Part shown: positions 54,524-64,000 of the stretch, in pieces
Layout of the letters: each line of letters begins with the position of its first letter
How positions within the stretch are numbered: position 1 is the stretch's first letter
Origin: Kingdonia uniflora
Taxonomy: Eukaryota > Streptophyta > Magnoliopsida > Ranunculales > Circaeasteraceae
Assembly (NCBI GenBank): GCA_014058105.1
Contig: JACGCM010002535.1
Coordinates: forward strand, 2,914,001 to 2,978,000
DNA length: 64,000 nucleotides
Direction of reading: 5' to 3'
The notes under the pieces: model-generated
Database searches by the model: none
What the model was told of the DNA's origin: nothing
Seen by the model: only the letters and a program-made list of their open reading frames with translations
Made by a program: the position numbers and the translations under genes

Positions 54524-55207
54524 GAGGTGGTGTTTCTTTTCACTGCTAAAAAAATTCAGACTAAAATTCAGCAGTTGTGAGATGCTTAATTTTTTTAAGC
54601 CAAAAACAGGCCTCTTTCTGACAAAAATACCCTTATCCTCTCAAATAAAATTTCTCAGACCAAATTGAGAGGGAGAAATAAATTGTTGTTGAAGAGAGAT
54701 AGAAAACTCTTGGGGAAGGAGAGATTGCTTCTTCTTTTTTATGTTTTTTCCTTCTTCTCTACTTTGTATTTTTTTTATTTGATAAATAAATTGTTGCTGA
54801 TTTTGTGATTAGAGGTGTTGGGATTTGTAGAAATCGTGTTTGGGTTATGGTGGCGAAGAAGATTTTGATTTGGGTTTAGGGTATAAAAATCCCTAATTTA
54901 AATCGATTTAAGGTTTAGGGTTATGCATAAATTCATTGTATGAATCTGGTACAAGGAGATGCAGGTTATTGAAGCTTGATTTTTGGGTATGTGATGTTTG
55001 TTTGTTTGTAATGATGCGTTTATCTGGCGTTCAGTTATTGAAAAGTGGGTTGTGTTTGAACTTGTATATGTTAGAAAAAACATGTCGTATATAGAATGTT
55101 GTGTTTATCTTCGTAGTTGATCTTAAGACTAGTTTCTATGATAGGGAGTTTTACTTTGGGGTATTGGGTTTGATGATGAACATTGTCTTTGATATAGGAT
55201 AACAAAA

Positions 55208-55552
55208 ATGGCTAAAGGTGCACGGGGAAAAGTGTTTGTTGGGCGACATCCTGGTATTTACCAAACATGGGAAGAGAGTGGAGTAGAGGTTTTGAGATAT
55301 CCATGTGCTATATATCAGTGTATGGATATAATGGAGGAAGCAGAGCATGTTCTTGCTGAATTTCTTACCCTCAAGTCGTGCACTTAACCTAAACCAGAAG
55401 TAGTTTCCACTTCTTTAGTTGTGAGGGAGGAAGCAGAACATGATTTTGCTAAACATGAGCTTCCATTCTCACATCTTTATCTTTTAGCTATATTGGCAGT
55501 AGTTGTTGAATTTGTAGCATTTATGTTACTCTCTATTATGTATGGATATTAA
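55208..55552 (+). pseudogene. Hybrid-binding (viroplasmin/RNase H1 N-terminal type) domain ORF
   Basis: The ATG at 55208 opens MAKGARGKVFVGRHPGIYQT, then WEES...YQCMDIMEEAEHVLAEF. The pattern V-G-R-x-P-G-I-Y-x-T-W, later a conserved E-E-A, is that of the small RNA:DNA-hybrid-binding domain of eukaryotic RNase H1 and of caulimovirus viroplasmin (Cauli_VI, PF01693). A stop at codon 60 (55385) is followed in the same frame by 54 more open codons ending in a hydrophobic, probably membrane-spanning segment (LLAILAVVVEFVAFMLLSI). So it is either a 59-residue peptide or a longer protein with one premature stop. It lies 110 bases before the transposase, in the same direction. The domain call is by motif; a role in transposition is speculation. 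Confidence 0.65.
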
Positions 55553-55659
55553 AAGTGTAATATGTAGTGAACTATGTAATGTATCTTTGAATTGTGTTTG
55601 ACGTTCGTAATTTGTGAGTAGTATATAATTGTTGTATAAATTATTTTATTGCAGTGAAT

Positions 55660-56945
55660 ATGGATCCTAGACAGTGGACCATTATTCGATTAATGGCCTT
55701 AGCATTCGTACTTAGGATGCTAGTTAAAAAACAAAGAGAGAAGTTGTGTGTATCTATCTTAACGGGTAATAACGCATCAATGAGATTCTTAGTGGCCTTA
55801 ATCAGATTGCTTATGATTCTTTGAGGATGAACAAAGATGCATTTGTTTCTTTATGTGGATATTTCAGAGCGAGGGGATGGGTTATAGATAGCAAACACAT
55901 AGATGTGGAGCAGAAGATGACTATTTTTTTTAGAAACTATAGCCCATTCAGTAAGAAACCACATAATGAAGCATAAATATCAACATTCAGGAGCAACTAT
56001 TAGTAAGTGTTTTCACAAAGTGTTGAGAGGAATGTTTCACCTTAGCAAAGAGATGATAGTGCCTCCTAATTTTCAAGAGCCAGGAGAAATTCGTATTCAT
56101 AAACGCTTAAGAGAAGAACCATTCAAATGGGCTATTGGAGCAATAGATGGTACCTTGATTAGTGCACAAGTTCCTAAATTGGACCAAATTCCGTTTAGGG
56201 AAAGAGAGAAGGGTGATTGTTTTCAGAATGTGATGGCAACATGCGATTTTGATATGAATTTTATCTATGTCCAAGACGGTTGGGAAAACACTGCTCATGA
56301 CTCGAATGTCCTAACTCAAACAGTTAGAGACCCAGCTAACAAGTTCCCCCTGCCGCCTACTGAAGGTAATCATATAAATTGAAGTTACGATAGTGAAGTA
56401 TTTGCTAATTTATTGTATTATTATAATTAGAGTTTGTTAATTGTTTTGCAGACATGTACTACTTGTTTGATGCAGCATACATGCATACCAAGTACTTTAT
56501 GTGTCCTTTTAGGGGAGTGCGGTATTGGCTTAAATAATTTTAGAAGGGAGGGCGACCTAAGACTAAAGAAGAACATTTCGATCGTGCACATGCGAAGTTA
56601 AGAAATGTTATCGAGAGAACATTTGGTGTTCTTAAAGCAAGATTCTCTATATTGAAGGCAATGCCCAAGTACAAGTTCTCAACTCAGAGAAACATAGTCA
56701 TTGCATGTATGGCTATACATAATTACCTCCGCCGGATTTCTTTGAATGATGAGTTGTTTACGGTATTTGAGAATGAAGACTTGGATCTTGGAAATGTACA
56801 ACCTCAAGTACATAATGGTGACCGCTTCGAGGAATTATTTAGAGCAAATGAGCAGCGCTTTATGAGAGCTAAAAGAATTCGCATTGCATAGGAGTTAGTT
56901 GCTTATTATGTGCCGCAATCAGCTGATGAAACTCCTGTTGTTTAG
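55660..56945 (+). pseudogene. PIF/Harbinger transposase (DDE_Tnp_4)
   Basis: An ATG at 55660 follows an acceptor (TTGCAG). The frame shifts near 55790 (DSLRMNKDAFVSLCGYF in another frame) and again near 55930 at a T run; 55966-56382 is open with KWAIGAIDGTLISAQVP, holding the first catalytic Asp, and YVQDGWENTAHDSNVL. After an intron (about 56365-56450), YYLFDAAYMHTKYFM has the second Asp, and RNVIERTFGVLKARFSILK the Glu. The end (56652-56891) has RNIVIACMAIHNYLR. This is the DDE_Tnp_4 family (PF13359). Stops occur near 56536 (in RYWLKEF context). The transposase cuts and joins the element ends at TTA-like targets; this copy is dead. Confidence 0.85.
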
Positions 56946-57099
56946 TACTTTATATGCTACTATCTCTTTTTGTTGCTTGGCTTTTTTGGGTATCTGTATA
57001 TGGCTTTTTGTTGATTGGTTTTTTGTTTTAAATATTTCATTAAGATGTTGTGATCTGAACTGTCAGCTGTGATTTGTATGATCTGTACTGAACAAATTT

Positions 57100-57345
57100 A
57101 TATATGAGAATGTCCATTTTGTCATTTTTTTATCCTTTTGTATGTCTATTTTGTCCATTTTGTATGTCCCTTGTCCATTGTCCATTTGTAAGCATATGTA
57201 TACTGTTATATTTCAAGTGCTGAATGTAAACTGTTATATTTTTTAGCATATGTGCATTGTCCATTTGTATGTCCATTGTGCTGCATATGGAGGTCCATAA
57301 GCTTCTTCTAGTGATAATCTCAGTGTTGCATCTAGGAAATTTTCA
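57100..57345. repeat. Low-complexity TGTCCATTTGTATG stretch
   Basis: Words TGTCCATTT, TGTATGTCC and ATATGTATACTGT recur many times with irregular spacing, and again near 57540-57690. It lies downstream of the transposase. No unit length is constant, so I call it low complexity rather than a satellite. Confidence 0.7.
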
Positions 57346-57349
57346 TTCA

Positions 57350-58080
57350 AGTAAAACTGTTACAAGTAGTATCAACTACATCTAAGAAATTTTCAATGAA
57401 GAGAATAGCACTACAAATATTTACAAGGGAAGAAGGAAAGGATTGTGGGAAGATAGGCTGGATAGGGTGGACAACCATATCTGTAGCAGTAAAGTGAGCA
57501 GCCTTATTCCCTTCCCTCGAGCTGAAAGAACAAGAATAATGCATATGTATACTGTAAACTGTCATATTTTTTAACATATGTTCATTGTCCATTTGTATGT
57601 CCATTTTAGCTATATTGGCAGTAGATGCTCTTTCTTCAACTGTTAAATAGATGCTCTTTCTTAGCATATGTATACTGATATGTTTTTAACAGGGACATAT
57701 TACCCATCAACAGCCAACCTAAATAAAAGCGACATTTTTATGGCATCACACTAATCAGAAAGTAGTACAAAAACTTATTTGATTTATCCCCAAAACAATT
57801 ACATACTGTAAAATATTATTTTAAGTTGAAGGCCACACATGACAGATATAATAGAAATACAATGCTAAGATCCTTGCTACCATTCAAGAATCTGATTGGA
57901 AAGCGTTCTTTTACATAGACTAAAAAATAAAGAAGAACAAAGAGTAATTGAAACTTCAAACAAAGACTCTCTCAGGTATCGGCGTCTTGCAAGTGAAATA
58001 TGGAATCATCATGGGTTTACTGCCTTCTTTCTTGAGCTGGGAAATATGGAAAGCCAGATGCTCACATAGGTTTGATGATG
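57350..58080. pseudogene. LINE-like fragments in opposite orientations
   Basis: On the minus strand, 57535-57350 reads CSFSSREGNKAAHFTATD, the end of a LINE RNase H. On the plus strand, about 58010-58080 reads MGLLPSFLSWEIWKARCSHR, typical of the LINE zf-RVT end. They cannot belong to one intact copy because of their directions. Both are short and decayed. Confidence 0.5.
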
Positions 58081-58199
58081 ACATAGCTGACTCTTGCAAA
58101 GATTGGCAGTGATCAAATCACTGAGATGTTTTGGAGTTTGATATCTCTACATAGACAAATCAGAGCTGCACTTATCTTAGATAAGCTTGGTGTACCAGT

Positions 58200-58350
58200 T
58201 CTTAGAATTACTGCCTTCCAGCAGTTCCAGTTTTGACCAGAAAATGGATGAAATAAACACTATAGCTATGTCTTTTCTCAGTTCAGAAAATGGATGGATT
58301 AGTCTCTATAGCAATGACTTTTCTCAGTTCAGATAATGGATGGAAAAGAC
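58200..58350 (-). repeat. Diverged copies of the TTTTCTGAACTGA repeat
   Basis: Three units holding CAGAAAATGGATG (or CAGATAATGGATG), two of them preceded by CTCAGTTC, lie at about 58240-58350. Their complement, CATCCATTTTCTGAACTGAG, is the core word of the repeats at 6086-6250 and 7985-8165. Unit length here is about 55-60 bases. Confidence 0.6.
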
Positions 58351-58539
58351 CCTTTGAATGCAAAGGTTGTTCTTTATTTTTCTTGTTCTTTTCCCAGGTT
58401 AGAAAAGATCATAGTTTGGCATAGCTTCAGTTGAGCTGAAGCTGTTGGGAAGCAATCAGGATGGGGTCTGACATAAGTTCAAATGACACAGATATAACAT
58501 ATATTAGTGACACCCAGAGCTAATTTGCTCCATCTTAGA

Positions 58540-59030
58540 ATTTTCAGTCCAGCCTCGTCAAACTGGAGCTTCTCAACATAGTTAAACGTAGGCCGTAGGC
58601 GGACTGGGCTCCAAGCCACAATTACTTTTCATACTAGAAGAGCTTGAAGGAGGATTCTGTCGTTGTTGCAACATGATATTCGGTTCAGGCTTGTGTTATG
58701 ATGGTTCCTTCGTACTGAATTATATCGAGAGTACATCTATTCTCAACCATACTATGAAGTATGCTAATATAGACTTCAGTTAGTCTATCACAAACATCTT
58801 ATTATGAAACAGATATTCTTGCGTCACATTCTTCTGAGCAAACCAGGTTCAAGCTGAACTCTGACTATGAACACTGTCCACAGTCCATTAGCTTCGTCAA
58901 CATTTACCAAAAATAAAATAAAATTATCACCAATGATATGCTCAATATTAACTATCTTTACAACATTATTTTTTGAGGATTTATACAGTACAGCCTTTAA
59001 TTCGATGTAGATCCTCCGTTTTAGATACAT
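58540..59030 (-). other. Unrecognised coding-like patches inside the Harbinger region
   Basis: Minus-strand readings give an open frame of 68 codons (59030-58824, with IVNIEHIIGDNFILFLVN) and, after a gap, MLQQRQNPPSSSSSMKSN near 58672 and a FDEAGLKILRW block near 58555. The Ser/Pro/Gln-rich part looks like a piece of a host protein rather than a transposon. Possible captured gene fragment; no family recognised. Confidence 0.3.
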
Positions 59031-59287
59031 GCCATGGGTAAGAACAGGTTACGCATATGTTCCCACTCATGGGAAAGTAAAACAAGGATTTCAGACATCC
59101 CGCATCTTAAGCTTGATATCATTGTGAGAATTGAGTAGTTGGTTTTTTGGGCTGATTTGCTTCTTTGGGCTTGAGCTGTTGTTTCTTTCTTTGACTAGCC
59201 TTGGAGGTCTGCTTTTACATTGTGATATACTGTATGTGAAATATATTGCTGACATTTTTGTTTTGATTTGTTCATCAGGTTTTACCA

Positions 59288-60272
59288 TGCCTCCAAAGAA
59301 TAAGAAGGCTCAGCAAGAAGTGACTGGTGACCCAAACCAAGATACTCCCAAACAAGCAAAGAAACTTAATGGTGAGATGTTGCACACTTTTCTTGCATTA
59401 TAAAAGCGTGAACTTGAAACAACTAAAGATGTGGGGTCTGGACTTTTGAAAGACTCTTGGACCAAGATTAGGGAGGAGTATAATGCAAAATTTCATCTAA
59501 CTCGTGGATCTAAATATTTTAGTAATGTCTGGTTTTACCAAAGAGTGAAGTGCAATGCTTGGACATGGCTTTTGAGAAGAACTGGGAATAGTTTTAATGC
59601 AGAAACCCACATGTTTCATCTTCCACCCGAAGAGTGGGATGCCTTGATTAAGCTATAGTAGTCTTTCGATTATTATGTTCATATGTATAGTCATATTATA
59701 AAGTTCTGAATGTTTGTTTTCTTGATACACATCAGATAAATGAGAACATCAGTACGTTTAGGAAAGGTGGGCTACTTTACGAAGACTTGCTAGAAGCTAT
59801 TTTTGCAAACAGAGTGGCCACTGGTCAATATGTAACTGGTCCTGCTAGGGATGATTTCATTGATACGGCTACTTCAGATGTCTCCGCCAATTTTAATATT
59901 GAAGATGAGAATGATGTGCCCACGGATCTTGTAGAAGAAGATATTGATACATACTTTACCGATCGTCATTATGAACCATTTGGGGGTTCATTTCGTACTT
60001 GGTCTGAAGCTAAGCCCTCCATCCCTCAACAAGAGTAATCTACGCCTTATCACTTTGCACAGTCTGTACCACAACCAATGCCATCCGTTTCTCAGTTAGA
60101 AAGTAATCGACGCAGTGGGAAGAACAAACGAAAAGTAAAAACACTTTGGATAAGTTAGATAAGCTGATTGAGGTTATAAAGACGCAGGGTGAGCGAGAAG
60201 AATTGGCAAAACAAGATATGCATGGAAAGAAGCTTTCGGAAGTGTTGGTTATTCTTAAAGAAATAAAGCTTT
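59288..60272 (+). pseudogene. Myb/SANT-like protein of a PIF/Harbinger element (ORF1)
   Basis: The ATG at 59288 starts MPPKNKKAQQEVTGD. A Myb/SANT-like fold (Myb_DNA-bind_3, PF12776) is indicated by SWTKIREEYNAKFHLTRGSKYFSN and QRVKCNAWTWLLRRTGN. After an intron (about 59655-59735) follow FRKGGLLYEDLLEAIFAN, an acidic stretch, and PFGGSFRTWSEAKPSIPQ. The tail, in another frame, is basic then helical (EREELAKQDMHGKKLSEVL). Stops at 59401 and 60036 and a frameshift near 60150 break it. In this group the Myb-like protein helps the transposase bind and enter the nucleus. Such proteins also exist as host genes, but position favours an element origin. Confidence 0.75.
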
Positions 60273-60308
60273 AAGGGTATTTGAGGAATACTGAAATGAC
60301 TAAAGCAT

Positions 60309-60469
60309 TGTTGAATATAGAATATACTAAATATAGGATACTAAACATAGTCTCACATTGGGTACTAGTAGAATTAGCTTAATGATCCTCTACTATATAA
60401 AGAGAGGTTATGATGTAATCTAATAAATCAATTCAAGAGTAATAAAATCTTATCTTATTTATTTCTACA
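60309..60469 (+). repeat. 5' LTR of the copia element and primer-binding site
   Basis: 161 bases from TGTTGAATATAG to ATTTCTACA. It holds a TATA box (CTATATAAAGAGAGG, about 60392) and an A/T-rich end. The primer-binding site TGACATCAGAGCGGG at 60470 is one or two bases away from the initiator tRNA-Met complement (TGGTATCAGAGC). Confidence 0.9.
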
Positions 60470-60600
60470 TGACATCAGAGCGGGTTCGATAATTGAACCT
60501 GGTTCTTTCGAATTGAATTGAATTGAATTTCGCTACGAATCTCGAATTGAAGCTCTTTATTTATTCTGTTCTTCTCCATCGTATTGTGGATTTCTGTCTG

Positions 60601-60800
60601 CTACAGTGAATTCGGCAACTGCTACAGTGATTTTTGGCGTTGCTACAGTGAATTCTGGCGTCTGCTACAGTGATTTTATGACTACTACAGTGATTTCGCA
60701 ACTGCCACAGTAAATTATGCATTTGCTACAGTGATTTCACGATTGCTACAGTATTTTATATCATCGGCTACAGTGATTTCGAGACTGCTACAGTGATTTT
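60601..60800 (+). repeat. Ten-copy array of CTACAGTGATTT, period about 21 bases
   Basis: CTACAG (once CCACAG) starts at 60601, 60622, 60643, 60665, 60685, 60705, 60726, 60746, 60768 and 60788, so the period is 20-22 bases, about two helical turns. Most units read GCTACAGTGATTT or GCTACAGTGAATT. The array lies in the copia leader between the primer-binding site and the first ORF. Confidence 0.93.
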
Positions 60801-60829
60801 TAGATCTACGCATACGAAAAGGAAGTTTT

Positions 60830-61021
60830 GTGAGTCCGTTGACGATCTACCGTAGACCTAAATCGACGAAGAATGACTATTTGGAGATGGGCGATTCCAA
60901 CGATAGACTTGCGATTTTGGAAACAACAGTTTCCAAGCTATCTGCTAATATGGAGCAGTTAACTGAACAATTGCGTCTCATAAACCTTGCGAAGGCTTCG
61001 ACTTCAGTGAATGTTGCCTAG
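60830..61021 (+). pseudogene. gag remnant of the copia element
   Basis: A 63-codon frame that begins with an uncertain start and has the ATG-led part MGDSNDRLAILETTVSKLSA (a short coiled coil) near 60887. A copia gag normally has about 300 residues with a zinc knuckle before protease; here the protease starts right after this frame, so most of gag is missing. Confidence 0.6.
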
Positions 61022-61026
61022 TTAGG

Positions 61027-62340
61027 TATGAAAACTAAATGTAGTATTTTATTTGTAAATTCTTTGAATAGTACTTGGTTAATTGATACTGGTGCATCAG
61101 ATCACATGGTAAACGACTCTAGCATATTATCATCCATTAAACCTTCAACCTAAACCACTATATACACAACAAATAGTGGATCCTCTCCTGTAATTGTAGA
61201 TGGTTCCACTGACATATCTGAATCCCTGACATTAAACTCTGTCCTTATTGTTCCAACTCTAGAGTACAATATCTTGTCTGTCAGTAGGATCACTGTTGCA
61301 CTTACATGTACCATGACGTTTTTGCCACAGTTCTGTATTTTTTAGAACGTAGTGACTCGGCAGGTTCTTGGTTGTGGTGTTAGAAAAGACAATCTCTACT
61401 ATTTGGACCTGACTAATAGTGGAGAGCAGATAATTCATCAGGTGAATAAAGTCGAAGGAATTGAAGAGGGAAAAACTAATGTGTGGTTATGGCATCGGCA
61501 ACTGGGTCATCTCTTCTTTGGGTATCTTCAGAAGTTAAATTTGTCGTTATTTTTGAATTGTAGTATTTCAGAGTTTAAGTGCGATATTTGTGAACTCGCT
61601 AAGAGTCATCGTATTACATACTCTCCAAGTTTTACTAAAAGTTCAGAACCTTTTAATATTATTCACTCTGATGTATGGGGTCCTGCACGTATTTCTTCAT
61701 TGTCTGGAGCTCGTTATTTTGTGACTTTTATTGATAAGTGTACTCGTATGATGTAGGTATCCCTAATTACCCATAAAAGTGAAGTCTTTGAAGTATTTTA
61801 AAAAAATTATCAGATGGTTTTGACCCAATTCCAAAGGAGGATACAAGTGTACCAATCTGATAATGGAGGAGAATTTACTAGTAATGATATGACGGAGTTC
61901 TTGATAAATAGCGACATTAGACATCAAACCTCTAATGTTTATACCCCACAACAAAATGGGTTAGCTGAACGAATGAATAAACAACTGTTAGAAGTTGTTC
62001 GTGCATCTCATTTTAGAATGAATATGCCATTGAATTATTAGGGAGAAGCGTTAAAATCTGCTACCTACTTGATAAACCGCACACCATCTAGGGTCATTGA
62101 ATTTTAGACCCCCTTCTAAAAATTTCATGATCTTATCACCATCCCTGCAATGCCAAACCTAGAACCACCTATTTTTGGATGTGTTGTCTTTGTTCATATA
62201 CCTAAACATCAGCGAGGAAAATTGGATCATTGTACTCGAAAGTGTGTGTTTCTTGGATATGCTGATTTTAAAAAGGGTTATCGTTGTTATGATCCTATGG
62301 AGGGGAAGGTCTATATCTCTTTGGATGTTTCGTTTTGAGA
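61027..62340 (+). pseudogene. Protease and integrase of the copia element
   Basis: Protease: SLNSTWLIDTGASDHMV near 61065-61115, active site intact. Pre-integrase: WLWHRQLGHLFFGYL, then CDICELAKSHR, the H-H-C-C zinc site (GAG_pre-integrs type). Core: FNIIHSDVWGPARISS, VYQSDNGGEFTSNDM and QQNGLAERMNKQLLE, which give the D, D and E of the catalytic triad. Stops occur at about 61151, 61345, 61756, 61800, 62039 and 62107. The end reads FGCVVFVHIPKHQRGKLD and CVFLGYADFKKGYRCYDP, usual for copia. Confidence 0.9.
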
Positions 62341-62341
62341 A

Positions 62342-63980
62342 TTGGAGGCATATTTTGTGGGATCTTCCCTTCAGGGAGAGAAATATAATAATGGTGAAGG
62401 AAAGTTCCCTATTATTAGGGATATGTTTCAGGAACTGGAGGATTTGATGAGTAATTTAAACAGGCATAGTAACCTAACTGATGATGAAAAGGAAAGTGAA
62501 GCAGATCAGATGACAGGGGGTGATCAGGGTATTGAAGATGAACTTCATATGAATGGAGAAGATCAGGCGACAGAGGGAGATCAAGCTAAAGTAGTAGAAG
62601 TCGCCCGTGACTCCAACATTCTAACACCATCTACCGAAGCACTGCTGAAGTATATCGAACCTCAGGTATTACCTAATCCTAACACTGTTAATGATATTCA
62701 ACCTAGACGTTCAGAAAGGCCTACTAAAGGTATTCCAAAATCTACTTATGAACCAAATATCAATTCTAAAGCCAAATACCCAATTTTTGATTATGTGTCC
62801 ACCCATAGGTTGGCTAAGTTATTTATATGCACTATGAATCAATTATCCTTTGTATCTATTTCTAGTAATTTACAAGAAGCACTATCAGATCCACGATGAA
62901 AGAAAGTCATGAATGAAGAGATGAATGTATTACAGAAGAATTCCACTTGGGAACTTGTTGATAAACCCCACGGATATCGTATTGTTGGGTGTCGTTGAAT
63001 ATTTACTGTAAAGATGAATTCAGATGGAAGTATTGATAGGTATAAAGCCAGACTAGTTGCCAAAGGGTATACGCAGATATATGGTATAGATTACGAGGAG
63101 ACCTTCGTCCCAGTGGCAAAGATAATCACTATTCGTGTACTCATTTCTCTTACAGCTAATCAGGGTTGGCCATTACAATAGTTTGACGTGAAAAATGCAT
63201 TTCTCAATGGAGACTTAGAAGAAGAAGTATACATGGAGATACCACCTAGAGTCACGAATTCTGAAGGAGGAAAAGTATGTAAATTAAAGAAGACATTGTA
63301 TGGGTTAAAACAGTCGCCACGAGCTTGGTTTAGACGGTTTTCGAAGAGCATGAAGGCATTTAGATATAGACAAAGTAATTCTAATCATACCTTGTTTATA
63401 AAATGGAAGTCAGGCAAGCTTACCGCTCTTATTGTTTATGTTGATGATATGGTTGTTACTGGAAATGACTCAGTAGAAATGGAGGTACTAAAGAACTATT
63501 TGTCACGGGAATTTGAGATGAAGGATTTGGGGCAGTTAAAATACTTCTTAGGCATTGAAGTTGCAAGATCAAGTCAAAGTATTTTTATGTCTCAACGAAA
63601 TTATATATTAGACATTCTTGCAGAAACTGGGATGCTTGATTACAAACTAATAGATACACCGATTGAAGCGAATCGTCACTTGGGAATGTTTCCCGACCAA
63701 GTTCCATGTGAGAAAGAAATGTACCAACACTTAGTGGGAAGACTAATTTATCTCTCCCATACTCGACCGGATATTGCATATGCCATTAGCGTCGCAAGTC
63801 AATTCATGCATAATCCAAGTGAAGAACATATGAAGGCGGTCTTTCGAATACTAAGGTACTTGAAGAAATCTCTGAGAAAAGATCTCATATTCCAGAAATG
63901 TGGTGATATGGAAGTAATGTGATACACCGATGTAGATTGGGCAGGAGATAAGAAGTAAAAGGTTGTTGCTAGATCAAGTG
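62342..63980 (+). pseudogene. Reverse transcriptase and RNase H of the copia element, partial
   Basis: 62342-62899 is an open linker rich in Glu/Asp/Gln with PRRSERPTKGIPKSTYEPN. RVT_2 (PF07727) follows: [25 protein letters not shown], then from 63188 an open 244-codon frame with KNAFLNGDLEEEVYMEIPP, LYGLKQSPRAWF, the catalytic VYVDDMVVTG near 63435, MKDLGQLKYFLGIEV and LIYLSHTRPDIAYAI. RNase H begins near 63920 with YTDVDWAGD. Stops are seen before the RT core (about 62899, 62997 and 63180) and near 63920 and 63957. The window ends inside RNase H. Confidence 0.92.
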
Positions 63981-64000
63981 CAGAATTTGAGTTTCGGGGT

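Larger units (their letters stand above)
54524..60308 (+). mobile_element. PIF/Harbinger region, decayed
   Basis: Contains a Harbinger transposase (55660-56891) and a Myb/SANT-like ORF (59288-60270), the two proteins that characterise PIF/Harbinger elements, both on the plus strand. The left end may be the GGTGGTGTTTCTTTTCAC at 54528, similar to the GGGTGTTTG-like ends of the group. No inverse copy was found before 60309, where a copia element begins, so the right end may lie beyond the window. Order (transposase first, Myb second) and the presence of extra sequence between them could mean two fused elements. LINE-like fragments and unassigned coding-like patches lie in the middle. Confidence 0.65.
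60309..64000 (+). mobile_element. Ty1/copia retrotransposon, cut by the window end
   Basis: Starts with a short LTR (60309-60469), then primer-binding site, a repeat-rich leader, a very short gag remnant, protease, integrase, reverse transcriptase and RNase H in the copia order, continuing past 64000. The 5 bases before the LTR are AGCAT; the other end is not in the window. It interrupts the Harbinger region. Several stops replace Trp or Gln codons; otherwise long open stretches remain, such as 244 codons of RT. Confidence 0.93.

Noticed and set aside
60601..60800. 21-base array as a CRISPR array
   Set aside because: Units are contiguous and diverged together without spacers, and the context is a copia leader.
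1..64000. tRNA and rRNA genes
   Set aside because: Only short primer-binding sites complementary to tRNA ends were seen; I recognised no cloverleaf or rRNA core by eye. A tRNAscan run would settle this.

Overview
The window is nuclear DNA of a flowering plant, most likely a eudicot. It is AT-rich with long introns, typical plant GT-AG splice sites, a plant-type VDAC porin gene and a dense mix of plant transposable elements (Ty3/gypsy Tat and chromovirus lineages, Ty1/copia, CACTA, PIF/Harbinger, hAT, Mutator-like, LINE). I cannot name the species. There are no bacterial operons and no tRNA, rRNA or CRISPR loci that I can see. All element names and boundaries come from reading motifs, terminal repeats and target-site duplications (TSDs) by eye.

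Only two host genes are well supported, and they are convergent. (1) A six-exon mitochondrial outer-membrane porin (VDAC), 18372-28321 (+), has an intact 276-residue reading frame; its second intron is about 8.5 kb, swollen by an antisense LINE, a Mutator-like MITE and another inverted-repeat element. (2) A two-exon GNAT-like protein, 28629-29917 (-), 224 residues, lies 307 bases beyond it. A possible small spliced gene near 7.0-7.6 kb (-) and an unrecognised 227-residue ORF inside VDAC intron 2 are weak candidates.

Layout. 1-10.2 kb: decayed CACTA transposase pieces, a LINE 3' fragment, a GC-rich 810-base solo LTR with perfect TSD, and a CACTA-like terminus at 10223. 10.2-17.4 kb: remains of two minus-strand Tat-lineage Ty3/gypsy elements. 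A is an antisense-ORF fragment plus a 160-base tandem array. B is LTR-gag-pol with a large internal deletion sealed by telomere-like heptamers. 17.4-29.9 kb: the two host genes. 30.0-38.2 kb: a complete but dead chromovirus (TSD CTGGG) whose gag is split by a 2.88-kb solo LTR (TSD GTATC). 38.3-54.0 kb: a three-layer nest, in which an inverted-repeat element holds a hAT element (TSD 7 of 8) that holds a 14.3-kb Tat retrotransposon C (TSD GGAGT). 54.5-60.3 kb: a PIF/Harbinger region with transposase, Myb-like ORF and a hybrid-binding (viroplasmin-type) ORF. 60.3-64 kb: a copia element cut by the window end.

The most interesting pattern is shared by the Tat elements A, B and C. Downstream of pol they carry a spliced, antisense coiled-coil gene, and in A and C a tandem array with a period of about 160 bases lies between pol and that gene. 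Other unusual features are a 21-base array in the copia leader, a TTCGAA palindrome array with alternating 20/30-base spacing in a long LTR, and the telomere-like filler at a deletion junction of about 8.5 kb.
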